Of a stretch of 64,000 bases of DNA, positions 46,451 to 58,898 are shown piece after piece (position 1 is the first letter of the stretch; the number at the start of each line of letters is the position of its first letter). The notes under the pieces were generated by a model. It saw nothing but the letters and a program-made list of their open reading frames with translations, was not told where the DNA came from and did no database searches. The stretch comes from Nageia nagi (Eukaryota; Pinophyta). The stretch covers positions 163,494,001 through 163,558,000 of the forward strand of contig JBITNC010000001.1 of the NCBI GenBank assembly GCA_050084985.1, written 5' to 3'. Made by a program: the position numbers and the translations under genes.

Positions 46451-47786
46451 ACTTTTTTTTTATTTTCCTTAAATATTTTTTCTTGCTTTTTTATTTTTTA
46501 TTTTTCTCTGAAATGTAACCAATAAAATTATTTATCTCTTCCATGTTATTGCTCCTTAAAATAAATAAATCTTCCCTTGAATTTTAAAAATAAAAATTAC
46601 TTAAACCTAGATTTTAATTCCTTCCATGGTGGATGATTCAATTCAAGTGCCAAATTGAATAAGCTTGTGGGTTATGGGAATTAGTTTGTGCTTCCTTCCA
46701 AGCTCAAAATTCATACACAAACCAAAAATGATGCATAATTAACTCTCATTTTCAATAAGTATGCTAATATCCCATATGTATAAGCTCAAATTACCAAAGT
46801 TTTATAGATCCATGGCGAATTTAGCTTCCTTAACACCTAAAGTCTCACTTCTAGTTACCAAATATTAGAAAAATTTGTATAAATGACCTAATTTCTCCTT
46901 CTATGAATCCATAATGTAAATCTTAATACAAAAATACATCAAATTCATCAATTTGACTCTTTATGTGGCTGAACATCCTCTTCCAAAAGACTCCAAACTC
47001 TAATTTTCTTAGAAATTTTGGCTAGAATGACCCAACAACCTTGCATAAGCTCTTAAAATCTAGATTTCATGATGAAAGTTTATTAGTACCTACAATTGGA
47101 TACTACTGTGATGTAGATGGTCCTCAAAATTAGTCTCAAAATGAAAACATCCTCCTTAGTATGGCTTCAAAATGCAAAATTATTCTCAAAAACAACCTCA
47201 AAATACCAACATCTACCTCAAAATGACCAAACAACCTCAAATATAGGCCTCTTAATCCCAACAAACCTCCTCTTATCTCCTTGAAGCCCAAATGCAACCT
47301 AAAAAACATTAAACGTGATACAAAATATCATAATTTTGTAAAAATAACCAATCACCAAGTGATATGATCCTCCTTGAAGCCTTCAAACTCAAAATTATGG
47401 TAAAAATAGGTTCAATGAACTATTGGAAGGGTGAGATATGACCTTAAAACCTCCAACGTTAGACTCCTAGTGTTTAGATCTAGAAAATTCACTACCAAAA
47501 ACTTAATGTTTATATTTTAAGGATATAATGCTTTAGATCTCCTTAATTTTTCAAAACCATGGTGATCTTTGGTTAATAACCACTATGATGGTCTAGATAT
47601 TCCAACAAGACGATAAGATCTCCTCAACAAATTCACCTTTCTTACCTAATAGAAAGGACCAAGATCTTCTCAACAAATGATACCTCTCTGATATCATTAT
47701 GACTAGTGAATTGGTATCTTATTTATCTTAGATTAAAAATTCTTCATGTATGATGCCCTTGATTTTAGCAAGATGGCAGAATCAGA
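46451..47786. other. gypsy-1 leader
   Basis: AT-rich, with repeated short phrases such as ctcaaaatg and aacctcaaa (47,110-47,300). No protein recognised. Confidence 0.6.
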
Positions 47787-47798
47787 GCTTTAATACCA
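47787..47798 (-). other. gypsy-1 primer-binding site
   Basis: The minus strand reads TGGTATTAAAGC three bases inside the 5' LTR, close to the initiator tRNA-Met site TGGTATCAGAGC. Confidence 0.8.
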
Positions 47799-47801
47799 TT
47801 A

Positions 47802-49142
47802 TGATGATCCCAAATTGATGGATCATTCTCAAACATACCCTAAGAGAGGGATGTTTATCTTGAAGCTTCAAATCTAATCATATTAGCTCAAAAATGCAAA
47901 AACACTCTAATGTATAGCTAAATTGATAAAAATGCAACTACAAACATGCAAAAATAACTCTAGAAACCCAATATGATACTTAGGAAGCAAAACAAGAATT
48001 CAAATACAAAATAAAACTTCCAAATCCAATGTCTAAGAAAAGATATTTTGATAGAAAAATATAGATAGAATAAAGTAATTGTATTGAGATAAGAATCAAT
48101 AACTGTAATTATAATATATTTTTGGAACCTAAGAAGCTTACACCAAGGTTGCCTCCAATAGGGGTTTTTATGGATGGTTCCAAGGCCTCACTAATCACAA
48201 TAGCAACAAGGCCAAGCCCAAGGCTTCCATACTTCTCTATGATGGATTCAATGGATGGAGTAAGCTCAAGGCTAACCTTCGATACCTCAAGAACTCAAAT
48301 GCAAATTACTCCACAAGTGGCAAAGAAAGAATTCTCATACTCAATTCGATAAAAGGGGGTTTAATCATAAATTCAGCATATCTTATGTAATCCAATGGTC
48401 CTCCTTATATAGGAGAGGTATTCCATCTTCTAATATTCTATTGAGATGATCTAATGGTGTAAAGGAGTGATCTATGTGCTCTAACTATCAATGTCATGAT
48501 TAGAGAGCCTTGGGATGAATGAAATCACATCCAAGGGCCTAGGAATACAATGCTAGAGTAATAAGGCCTTTAATATTTCTTGAAATCATTATCATGTGTT
48601 AGGATTCCTATTGGGGGTGACATGGCATCCTAGGTTGTCTAGATTCCCAATATGCAGTCTTGGAGTCCACACAAGCCCAACATCTAAGGAAGAGAGCTCT
48701 TTAATGCCTTATGATGCCAAATCCCTCTTTGGATGTGCCATGTCCAAGCATAGAAGTAATTATGATTCCTCATAGTATATGTAATAAAAAAGAGGGGTGA
48801 TTTACCTATAAAAGGGGAGCATTAATGATAATAGTACCAAATAATGCAAATTTACAATCATCAAGGCTAAATATGCAACATCTCATTAATTGGAGAGTAA
48901 TATTATATTTATAATCATAATGGCCTTGGTATCATTAATGCAACAGTATTAGCATATTAAGGAACTTAACTATACTAAATAATAGCCCAACATTCGATAA
49001 TTAGAGAAATTAACTAAGTCTCTAAGTGTAACTTACAATAATTGGCCAAAAACTACTAAAATAGACCAAATCACTCCTAAACTAATATTCCCATTTATCA
49101 AAGGTGAAATGGGGAAAACACCATAAAAATAGGGATATTACA
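47802..49142 (-). repeat. gypsy-1 5' LTR
   Basis: 1341 bp, minus-strand start TGTAATATCCC. It contains the blocks missing from the 3' LTR, at about 48,140-48,290 and 48,580-48,830. A minus-strand transcript start would lie within it. Confidence 0.9.
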
Positions 49143-49264
49143 ATTTTTGTGCATGTGTAAGGGGGAAATTTAAATGCATAACATGCAAACCCTCAATGAA
49201 GTAAAAGGATTAATGAGTTTGGAGGGATGGGTTTCGTAAACATTTGGATTCAAAGTCTATCCAA

Positions 49265-50000
49265 AGATGGCATTGCAGAGCTAGTAAGATGGATCGTGGA
49301 ACATAAATTTGGAATGAGGAAGAAGGATCATACTTAAAGCATCATGGGGTGTTGAAGGGAATGGAGATTCCAAACTTAAATTTATACCTTATTTAGTTCT
49401 TTAAATAAGTAGCAAGGTGTTCTTTTGGAATAGATAAATATAGAGCTAGTATGATGGACCATGGAGCTTAGATTTGAAATGAGGAAGAAAATCATCTTTC
49501 AAACAACATGAGTTATTGAATGGCATGGATATGTTGGGCTTAAACAAATATCCTCTTTAAGTTTTTAGTTCTATAACAAAGTAATGTGTTGTATCAAATG
49601 GTTACAGTTATATTTGGTACTATAGAATATTTGTTGAAAGTTGATATTGGACAACTAGCAAGATAAATGATGGAGCACATGTACATATTTGGAATGAGCA
49701 AGAAGAATCATATTTAAAATAATATGGGATTCTATAGGGCTTGAAAATATTATGCTCAAATGAGGATATTATTCAGTGTTTTGGATATATAACAAAATGA
49801 TATATCGAGCTAGATGGTTGTAGATTTAGTATGATGGACCATGAAGGAACTTAAATTTGGAATGAGGAAGAGACTCATCTTACAAACAACATAGGGTGTT
49901 TGAGGGCATAGTTTAAATGAATATTCTCTTAAATATTTTGGATTTGTAATAAAAATGACTTGTAGTATTAGATGGTTGTATATATATTTGAGACTCTAAA
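49265..50000. repeat. Degenerate tandem repeat, about four units of 165-210 bp
   Basis: The phrase gagctagtaagatgga...tttggaatgaggaagaa recurs at about 49,278, 49,443, 49,651 and 49,823, each followed by (a)tcat-ctt-aaa-aacat-ggg-tt and a late ttttagtt/ataacaaa-atg. Units are diverged. It lies right outside the gypsy-1 5' LTR. Confidence 0.8.
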
Positions 50001-51170
50001 TTGTGAAAGCCAAGGCATTACAAGCTATAGTTTTCAATCTTGGTAAAAAATTAAAGTTTTAAAATAAAATATTCAAATGAGGGCTTATTGGATATTAGTG
50101 GGATATGATTCAAAGAGAATCTAAAAATGATTCAAAAAGAACCAAACTTGGATGAAGTAGATGAGCATTGTGTGAATGATGATTTCTTATTCTAGACAAA
50201 AAAAGTATATTATTGATAACTTGTATATGTAGCCCTCAACAAACTCTAATTTTCCTATTTAATGTCAAATGATACTCGATAGATATTCATATCTTAATTT
50301 AAAGGAGGGAAACTAACATGTATAGAATCTAACTATTGATTAAGTTTTTTCATTGATGATACAACACAAATAATATAAATTCTACTTTATAAAAAGAAGC
50401 AAGATGAATTTGGGAATCAAAGAATATATCTTTCTCTAAACAAAATTGGTTACAAGAAATGATTCTAACCAAACTATTTATATTTGAAATTGAAACAATG
50501 ATGTGAATTGCAAAGGATTTAAAATGTTGGCATCGTGTCTCTAGCCATACATGGAGGAATTTCAAATTAAATGAAAAACTGATATGTTATCAAATTTGGA
50601 ATTTGGATCACATAATTTTCACTTTAGGATGATATATGTATTATTTTGGCAATGATTATATCTAAACCAATAGTATATTTGTTGAGTACAAAGTAGAGTA
50701 AGATCAATCTTATATGCTTATTCTAGCTTATATGCATTATATGTAATTACATATAATAAAATATACTTTTTATGGTAGCCTATTATGATAGTAATCTCTA
50801 ACCACATGATTTGTAAAGTTAATTACACCTTAAAAACTTTGTAATTTTATCTAATACTAAAAAAATACATAATGTACACCCTACATACATAATACTTATA
50901 AGATCAAAGTTTATATTCTATTAGTGATGGGAGTTGCTTGATGCATGCAGAATATTATGGTTCAAACCCTAAGGATGATAAAGCAGAAACAAATGTAGGA
51001 ATTAAACCCAACTGAACTACCAAGATTAAGAGTAGAGAGTACAGAGTTTAAGTCAATCATAAGTCAATCTAATAAATTTGATTAAACTAATGAAAGAGGA
51101 AGCTAAGTTTTTCAAAAAAAATGGATCAATCTAATTGATAGAAAAATTTGAGAGTATGGAAAAAGAAGAT
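50001..51170. other. No gene recognised
   Basis: AT-rich flank between gypsy-1 and the next copia element. No conserved frame or repeat. Confidence 0.6.
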
Positions 51171-51690
51171 TGAGGGTTATAATACAAACTCAAGCAACAA
51201 TAACAATATTGAATGGATGAAGAAACTTAATGGAACTATCATTTACCAAATCAAGATAAAAAATGAAGATGAATATATGAACTATATTAATTGAAATAAA
51301 GAGCTTACAAATTATGGCAATACAACCCAAACTATGATATAGTAATGAAGGAAGCAAAGAACTCAAAGCTACAATCTACAACTTACTCAACACAATACAA
51401 ATTGAATAGAAAACTTAGAATTAACACAAAAAAAACTATCCTAAGTCTACCGCAACCCTAATATTTAATAAGAATCAATTACAATAAGAATTCTCATATT
51501 ACATGGAAACTATACTTACAAAAGAATCTATAAGTAACACTTAAAGAATCAATCTGATAAGAACTCTAGCATTGGTACTAACAAAATCATTAACGATAGA
51601 AGAGATATTGGTGCTAGAAAAAATATTGATGTTAACATAAGTATTTATGCATGCAAAAAAAATATCATCAGATCACGTTAATCTTTAGCA
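51171..51690 (-). repeat. copia-3 3' LTR
   Basis: About 520 bp, aligned with 56031-56551. Its minus-strand start (U3) near 51,560-51,670 carries a degenerate 18-bp repeat. The polypurine tract lies at 51691-51704. Confidence 0.85.
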
Positions 51691-52169
51691 TACTCCCCTT
51701 TGGTGCTAAGTGGAATCAAGTGAATTTCTTAGTTTTAAAAATTGATATTTAATGACTCCTTTTGTAAATACATCTATTAGTTTATCATGAGTGCTACAAT
51801 ATCTCAATTTAATAAGTATTTTCTCAACCTTATCATGAATGAAGTGATATTTCAATCCAAATTACTTTGATATGTTATGATGGAATGGGTTTTGTAACAA
51901 TTGAATGGCACTCAAGTTGTCACAAAATAGTAAAGTAGGTCCATGTTTCTTATCAGCTCCTCCAACATCTTATGGAGCCATAGTGTGTGAGAACTTGGTA
52001 AAGTGAGTGCTATATAATCTTCTTTAGTTGAGGAGAGTGCCATTGATCCCTTCTTCTTAGAGCCTCATGTGATTAGCATAGACCCTAAAGAAAAATAATT
52101 GTCAGAACTAGACTTCTAATAATCCAAATTACTACTCCAATCCAAATCACTAAAACTAAACAACTTCAC

Positions 52170-53400
52170 TCTCTTATATTAAAAGTAATGGATCCCATAA
52201 TCAAGAGTACCCTTCACATACTTCAGAATTCTCTTTTCAACCTTCAAATGCAACAAATATGGGTCACTCATATACTTCGAAATTGTTAATACAACATAAG
52301 AAAAATCCCATTTGGTGTTGGTGAGAAACATAAGGCTCCCAACAATGCTCGTAAACTCCTTCATATTCACTCTTTAAGCCCCATAATCCTTAGACAATAA
52401 TACACCTTGATAAATAAGTGTAGGGATTGATTTGCAACTTTCCATCCTATATGTATGTAGCATATAATTTGCATATTCTATTTGGTAAATGAAGATTTTA
52501 CCATTGTTTTTATCCACTTATATGCAAAATAAATAATGCATCAACCCCAAATATTTCATTTCAAACTCTTGCATCATATCATACTTGAAGTTATCATTCA
52601 AAATAAAACTTATAATACCCATATAAATTAAATCATCCATTTACAAACACACAAGTAGGATGTTATTACCATATTTTTTGACATATAAGGTAGGTTCTTA
52701 TTTGATCCTTTTGAATCAACTCTTATGAAAGTAGCCATCAATTTTAGTGTACCAAGCTCTTGGAGCTTTCTTGAGACCATATAAGGCCTTCTTAAACCTA
52801 TACACCAAATTATCTTTTTCTTTTACCCCAAAATCTTGAGGTTTTTAGACATAAAATTCTTCATCTAGGTGCCCATTCAAAAAGGCACTTTTCATGTGAT
52901 GTACAATCCAACCTTAATGAGAATCCAATGAAAGTACCATTCAAATAACCTCTTGTATTGTCATAGGAGCAAATGTATGTTTATAATCAATCCCATATTT
53001 ATTTGTGAATCCCTTGGAAACCAACCTTGCTTTGAATTTTTTAAAAGTTACATCACTATTATACTTGGTCTTGTACACCCACTTGGATCCAACACACTTC
53101 TTTCATTTGGGCAACTCACCCAACTCCCAAGTATCATTCCTAGATATGAAATTGATTTCATCTTTCATAACTTGTAACCAAACATCATTAATACAAGAAT
53201 GTTCATAGAAAGAAGGATAAAAAATAGTAGTATAAAGAAAATCATACTTTACCATATCACCTTTGGGTTCACCATCATCTTCATCTCCATATATATGCAT
53301 ATTCTCAAGCCTCTGGACTACTTGATCCATCTCTTGGGCTTGGCCTTTAATCAACCTCTTTTAGAAATTGGTATCCAAATGTTGAGAAGGTGGATGAATT
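52170..53400 (-). pseudogene. copia-3 reverse transcriptase
   Basis: Minus strand. 53354-53103 has WLQVMKDEINFISRNDTWEL, the N-terminal mark of copia reverse transcriptase (weeAm..E..al..N.TWeL). The middle (~53,050-52,450) is broken. 52370-52179 has IVGSLMFLTNTKWDFSYVV and HLKVEKRILKYVKGTLDYGI, the C-terminal end. The catalytic YVDD region near 52,650 is degraded. RNase H is not clearly recognisable between 52,170 and the LTR. Dead. Confidence 0.8.
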
Positions 53401-53959
53401 TGAAGTGCCTTAGCCCCCCAATTGGTTCATCTCACTTATAAAGAACTGTTAGGTGACTCATCACTAGAAGAAGGACTAGATGTACTTTTGTTTAGACTTT
53501 TTGATGGACTTATTGAGGGAGGACTAGGTGGAAAAATAAAAGCATTGGCACTAGGCACAAAACTAGTGTTGGATCTAGCATTGATACTAGTTACAAGAGG
53601 TTTGGGCTGCCCACAAGTATGAACACCAAATTGCACACTCTACTACATATTATTCCTAATGGAAGAACTTGAATAACTCTCCAAATTGGTTCCATCATTA
53701 GCACATAGTGTTTGATGATCATACACTCCCCTTTCATAAAAATTTACATCTCATGAGATAATAATATATCTAGTAAATCTTATTGGATTTTTTTTAGCTT
53801 ATAGTAGCTAATAAAAATGCAAGCTTCACTCTTTGCATCTTACTTATTCCTTTATTCATCAAATAAATGAGAAAATGCTTTGCACCCAAATTTTTTAAAG
53901 TGATTTTCATTTGTCTTATTTTGATACCAAGCTTCATAAGGAGTTATATTCTCCAAGCT

Positions 53960-54201
53960 TCTTGTGGGACTTATCTTGAAATATATACTATTTTCCTAAC
54001 AAAATTATCCCAATATATATTTTCCAAATATTTGGTTTGCAACATGCTTTTAGCCATCTCTATAGTAGTCTTATTTTTCCTCTCAACCACTCCATTTTGT
54101 TGTGGGGTGTAGGAAATAAAAAGTTTCCTCTTAATCCCATGATCCTTGTAAAATTGAAGAAATTCATTTAAGAAAAAATCCCCACCATAATCAATCCTCA
54201 A
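53960..54201 (-). pseudogene. copia-3 integrase fragment
   Basis: Minus strand. It reads MRIDYGGDFFLNEFLQF, DHGIKRKLFISYTPQQNGVV and ERKNKTTIEMAKSML, the second half of the copia integrase core with the catalytic Asp and Glu region. The first half (54,470-54,210) lies in another frame (FIGDFSRMCW-like). Confidence 0.85.
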
Positions 54202-54759
54202 ATATTTAATCCTATAATCATATTGATTCTCTACATAATTCTTGAAATCCTTGAAACATTAGAATTCTTAATTTTTATGTTTGAGAAAAAAGGTCCAACA
54301 CATCCTTGAAAAATCACCAATGAAGCTAAGAATATAGTTTTTACCCAAACTTTGAGTTTGCATTGGCCCATAAATATCAAAATGAACAAGATGAGTGGGT
54401 ATGAGGCCCTTTATACTTCCCTTTTAGGAAAACTCTTCCTAGTATGCTTCCCAAGAGCACATCTTTCACTCACAACTTTGGAGTCTTATAGTTTAGGAAA
54501 ACCATACACTATCTAATGAGAAGTCTAAAATTTCATGCTTCCAAAGTTCAAATGACCATATCTTAAATGTTGCAACCAAGTTTTATTTTTAGCTCCCCCT
54601 CCATGAGAAGCTACATTTTCAAGTTTCCCCCTTCACCTCCAAACATCAAGGGAAATAGCCTATTCTTTATCATAGGAACAATAGTGACCAACCTATTCCC
54701 ATAATTCTTGTCATAAATGATATAGTTCCCATCATTAAAAACTAATTTATTATTTCTCT

Positions 54760-55935
54760 TCATTTTCCTACACTCAATAAATTATGCTTCATATTTAGAG
54801 TATAGTAAATGTCATGTACCTTCTTTTTGCCTTCATTGGTGGCCACTTCCACTACACCTTTCACTACAAAAACCAATGCTTTATCATCACCAAGCTTGAT
54901 TGTATACTTGAAGGAGTGATCCAAGGAAGAGAATATCTCCCCTTTGTCCATCATATGATTTGAACAACCCATATCAAGCAACCAAGTCTATTGATGGTTC
55001 TTCTCAACTTGGCCATAAATTAAGAATAAAATCTTTTTAGTAAGAGCCTCACCCTCTTCATAGTTGGTTGATATTCCCTTAGAAGAACCTTCAATTTTCA
55101 TTCTCTCTCAAATTGTACAATCTTGTTTCAATGGTAATATTATATATATATTTTTATCACCTCTTCCTTGGCCTCAATCATGAGCAAAACCACTTTGACC
55201 TCTCCTCCTCTTCCTCTAGAATATTGTTGGCCTCTTACCTTTACATTCCCTTACTTTCTACTCAAAGAATCAATGTTGGTACTACCACTAGTACTAGAGC
55301 TAGAAAATGCTTTCTCTTTATTTCTCCCAACTGTAGTCTCCTTCAGTTTGTCCTCATATGATATGATAGAGCCAATGAGTTGATAAATATTGAATGTAGC
55401 CAAATTTTTGGTCTCCTTAATGATGATATCTATGTGGTTCCACCTAGAAGTGAGTGTTCTTAAAATATTTTTGATTACTATTTATTTTTTAAGCTACTCT
55501 CTAAGAGTTTCCATTTTATTGATAAACACCTTCACTCTAGCATAATCTAACATAATAGTCTTTTTTCCCTTAATTCTATTGCATCCTCAAGTTCTTAAGG
55601 TTTACAACTTGATCTCTTTCACTTGGTTACTACCTTGATAACCTTCTTGCAATGCTTTTCAAGCTTCAAAAGCTAACTTATAACTTGCAATCCTTGGAAA
55701 TATTCTCTTATCAAGGGCTAATTAAAGGTGATAAGTGTTAGATAGTTCTTGTTTTTTTCCTCCTTGACTTTTTAACAACATCTTGAGATAAGCTCCAACC
55801 TATGGTTCTAGATATCCATCCTCCATAATATCCCATAAATCTTTTTTCATCAACAAAGTCTTCATCTTGATGCTCCAATACTCATATTCTACTCTCAAAC
55901 TCTGGAATGGGAAGAGAGTATGTATTGATTGCCAT
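54760..55935 (-). pseudogene. copia-3 gag and protease
   Basis: Minus strand. Gag starts at 55935 (MAINTYSLPIPEFESRI, then a stop where the family has Trp) and continues in pieces to ~55,000 (EDFVDEKRFMGY, a Ser-rich linker). 54981-54760 is the protease with MLDMGCSNHMMDKGEIFSSL (D-M-G for D-S-G) and KKVHDIYYTLNMKHNLLSVGK, the standard lead into GAG-pre-integrase. A CCHC knuckle was not identified with certainty. Confidence 0.8.
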
Positions 55936-56015
55936 AATAGCTCCAACAATAATCTCAAATAGTAGCTTAATAAGATGTTATTAAGATCAAATCTTTAAAC
56001 CCTGCAACTAAACTA

Positions 56016-56027
56016 GCTTTGATACCA
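56016..56027 (-). other. copia-3 primer-binding site
   Basis: The minus strand reads TGGTATCAAAGC just inside the 5' LTR, one base from the initiator tRNA-Met consensus. Confidence 0.85.
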
Positions 56028-56030
56028 ACA

Positions 56031-56551
56031 TAATATTTATAATATAAACTCAAACAATAACAACAACATTAAAAGGATGAAGCAACTTAATGGAGCTATC
56101 ATTTACTAAATCAAGATAAAAAATGAAGATGAATATATGAAATATATGAACTAAAATAAAGAGCTTACAAATGATGGCAATACAACCCAAATTGCGATAC
56201 AATAATAGAGGAAGAAAAGAACTCAAAGATACAATCTACAATTAACTCAACACAATACAACTTTAATAGAAAACTTAGAATCAACAGAAAGAATAACTAT
56301 CCGAAGTCTACCTCAAACCTATTATTTGTGAAGAAATAGTTACAATCATGATTCTCACGTTACATGGAAACTATAATTATAAAATAATCTATAAGTAACT
56401 CCTGAAGAATCAATCTAATAACAACTCTAGCATTGGCACTAATAAAAATGTTGATGCTAGCAGAAATGTTGGCATTAGCAAAAATGTTTGCATTGGTGTA
56501 AATGATGATGCTTGCAAAATAGATATCATGAGATCAAGTCAATCTTCAACA
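56031..56551 (-). repeat. copia-3 5' LTR
   Basis: About 521 bp. Minus-strand start TGTTGAAGATTG. A clear 18-bp tandem repeat of type ttggcattagcaaaaatg occupies about 56,425-56,520. Confidence 0.85.
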
Positions 56552-56859
56552 TGGAGATCACAACATGAAATAATCATAGCCAATGTAGAATGTGTTAGGT
56601 CAAGTAATGGTAAGGAGTTGATCTACTAAGGATACATGGACCTCTTAGGAATCATATCTAACAAAGTTATAAATTTTATTATACTTTTTATTATATTATT
56701 TCATTCTTAGATTAGTTCTATTTTGTTTATTTTGAAGGCTTGGGTTCTTGATCTACAACCCTATTTTGAAGATGGATCTCATTGAATATCTTTATTAGGG
56801 TGATCTAAAAATTTACAAGACCTTTCAAAACCCTTATTTCTACTATGCATAAAAAATGA

Positions 56860-57160
56860 TTGAAAATGATAAAATAATGATAATCAATGATAATGAATGA
56901 TAAATAATAATAAATTATTTATGATTAATTATAGGTATATATAAGTAATAAAATTAATGAATAGTCAATGATGATTAATGATAAATGATGATAACTAATA
57001 ATAATAATTAAGATTAAGTCCTAATTTAAATTTGTTAATGATAAACATATAACAAGGAAGAAACTTAGGAGAATACAGAGAACTAAGGGATGCATTGTTA
57101 ATGAGTAATAAATGATGATAAGTAAAATTAATTCCTAATTTAGATTTGTTAATGATAAAC
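56860..57160. repeat. Low-complexity TGATAA-rich stretch
   Basis: gataatgatgataa-like phrases repeat irregularly, including a partly repeated ~100-bp block (56,995-57,070 and 57,110-57,185: taatttagatttgttaatgataaac... aggagaata). Confidence 0.75.
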
Positions 57161-57309
57161 TTATATCAAGGATCAAACTTAGGAGAATAAAGATAAATAA
57201 AGGATAAGTTGCAATACTTTATTCTCCATTAATAATAATTAAAATTTTGAGCTCAATGAGACAAAAACCCTAAAAACTTTTTAAAAGCTAAGTAAACTTT
57301 ATTTAAACT

Positions 57310-57840
57310 TACCAAAAAAAAATTTATTAGGTAAATGAAAGAAGTTACATCATCACAACAAAATAGGGATTTTTTATGGAGAATCCTCAAAGTAGAGAAG
57401 TTTCTAACAATATATCCTTTTAGTACAAAAAGATTTCAACATCTGAAGTAGTAAAAAAGATTAAAAAATAATAATAATTAAGTAAAATTATAGAAAATTC
57501 ACAATGACCTTGGTTCAAAAATTTCAAATACATGCCATAATATTTAGTATTTGTATTTAAACCACTTGATGAAATCTAGCTTGTTCATTCTCTATTCTAG
57601 AGTTGCATTGCTAGGAAGAAATTCATATTTAGTGTTGCTTCCACTTCTTAAGTCAATGGCCTCCATAATTACATATCTCCTTATATGCTTCTTTATTCAT
57701 GGATCTCTTAGGGGTATCTACTTGAATTTTTCTCTTTTGATTTTGTTCTATTCATTAGAATTTGAAGCTTGTTGTCCTTATATCATATGTTTTTTTGTTG
57801 TTTTATTTTTTAGATTGATCTCCTACAATAGTTTATAGTC
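57310..57840 (-). mobile_element. Inverted copy of the 33.0-33.57 kb retroposon tail
   Basis: On the minus strand this reads as the 3' end seen at 33,060-33,570, ending CATTTACCTAATAAATTTTTTTTT. Shared phrases include ttacatcatcacaacaaaat and gggattttttatggagaatcc versus their complements. The antisense hydrophobic ORF at 57551-57838 matches the one at 33072-33260, which simply reflects the shared DNA. Confidence 0.65.
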
Positions 57841-58890
57841 CATTTTTCAAAGAGTCCTTTTGTACTTCTTATGGTTTTTCTTATTGTTCTTGTCTCTTTC
57901 ATTTCTCATTTTGGTAGATAATATTCCTTTATGTGAAATCTTGCATTTATCCCAACACACATAGACATACCCATGTTAGGATAAGTGAGGTGTGAAGATA
58001 CCTATGTGGAAGTTTTCAAGTTCCACTCCCACTATAGATGATAAAATGTAATCTTAAATTATATTATGGGATGAAATAATTATATATACTTAGTAACTAA
58101 TGTAAATAGATCAAGATAATAGAAATGATGGAACTAAAATAATAACATGCCCTAACCTATGAGATAATAGATTGATAGATGCATACATATTACTTACCTA
58201 GACTATGAAGATGCACTTAAAGATATGTGGATAAACATAAAGACTCATATCTAGGATCTTGAAATGATATTTTGCATGTGATTGAGTGTTTGCATTGGTG
58301 CTAAGGATTCCAACGGTGCAGGTCACTTGCTTTGATTCCAATCTTGATAGGTGGTGTTGAAGAACACTGGTAATTTTGTTAGAGATATGCATAATCCTAT
58401 CAAGATAAAATATTGATAGCCTTCACACATATATAATTCTCAATTTATAGGTTTAAGAATATACCTGAATGTACCTTTGTATGCTAGCACCAATGCTAGT
58501 CATCCAACCTACAAAAGAAGAGAATTACACATGAGAAGTAACTTAAGTAGATTATAAGCGGTAATAGAAATATAACATAACATCATATTCATCCTAAAAT
58601 TGTGAGGGTTAAGTGACATGTAGTTTGAACCTAAAAGGATGTCAAATTATGGATCAAAACATGCCCCCCTTTGCAAGTTTTAATGAAGTAAATTGAAATT
58701 AATTTTTGCAAAGTGGATAAGAGAAAAAATAAATTCCTAGTATTTATTGGATCTTCATGGAATCAACAATTTATTGGTGATGTATTTTCCCCCCTCTTTG
58801 CATTGTTTGTTGATGGAGTGGCTAGCAAGAATAAATTGTAAAGAACCTATAAAAAAATAGAAATACCTTCTAAAGATTATAAGAGAATTA
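57841..58890. other. No gene recognised
   Basis: AT-rich. It contains two short phrases related to the copia-3 LTR minisatellite (gcattggtgcta near 58,270 and gctagcaccaatgctag at 58,487-58,503). Confidence 0.5.
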
Positions 58891-58898
58891 TGTATTTC

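Larger units (their letters stand above)
42965..49142 (-). mobile_element. Ty3/gypsy element with gag-protease only (gypsy-1)
   Basis: LTRs at 42965-43945 and 47802-49142 start TGATGATCCC on the plus strand. A tRNA-iMet-type primer site lies just inside the 5' LTR and a polypurine tract just inside the 3' LTR. The interior (3.84 kb) has gag, knuckle and retropepsin at its 3' side, and no reverse transcriptase, RNase H or integrase. The 5' LTR (1341 bp) is longer than the 3' LTR (981 bp) because of internal indels. No 5-bp target duplication could be seen (gtgtt left, atttt right). It is non-autonomous, needing pol from a relative. Confidence 0.9.
51171..56551 (-). mobile_element. Ty1/copia element of a different family (copia-3)
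   Basis: LTRs at 51171-51690 and 56031-56551 enclose, on the minus strand, a primer site (TGGTATCAAAGC), a short ~95-bp leader, gag, protease, integrase and reverse transcriptase, then a polypurine tract (AAAGGGGAGTA). Total 5,381 bp, a normal copia size, unlike the long leader of copia-1. Coding sequence is interrupted by many stops. No 5-bp target duplication was seen (aagat left, tggag right), so the flanks have decayed or recombined. LTRs are roughly 80-85% alike by eye, hence old. Confidence 0.9.

Noticed and set aside
53422-53636. Overlapping ORFs on both strands
   Set aside because: They fall in the Ser/Pro-rich linker before copia-3 reverse transcriptase; the minus-strand frame is part of that linker, the plus frame a shadow.
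57551-57838. Hydrophobic plus-strand ORF resembling the minus-strand ORF at 33072-33260
   Set aside because: Both are the antisense strand of one shared retroposon tail. The similarity is DNA homology, not evidence of a membrane protein.
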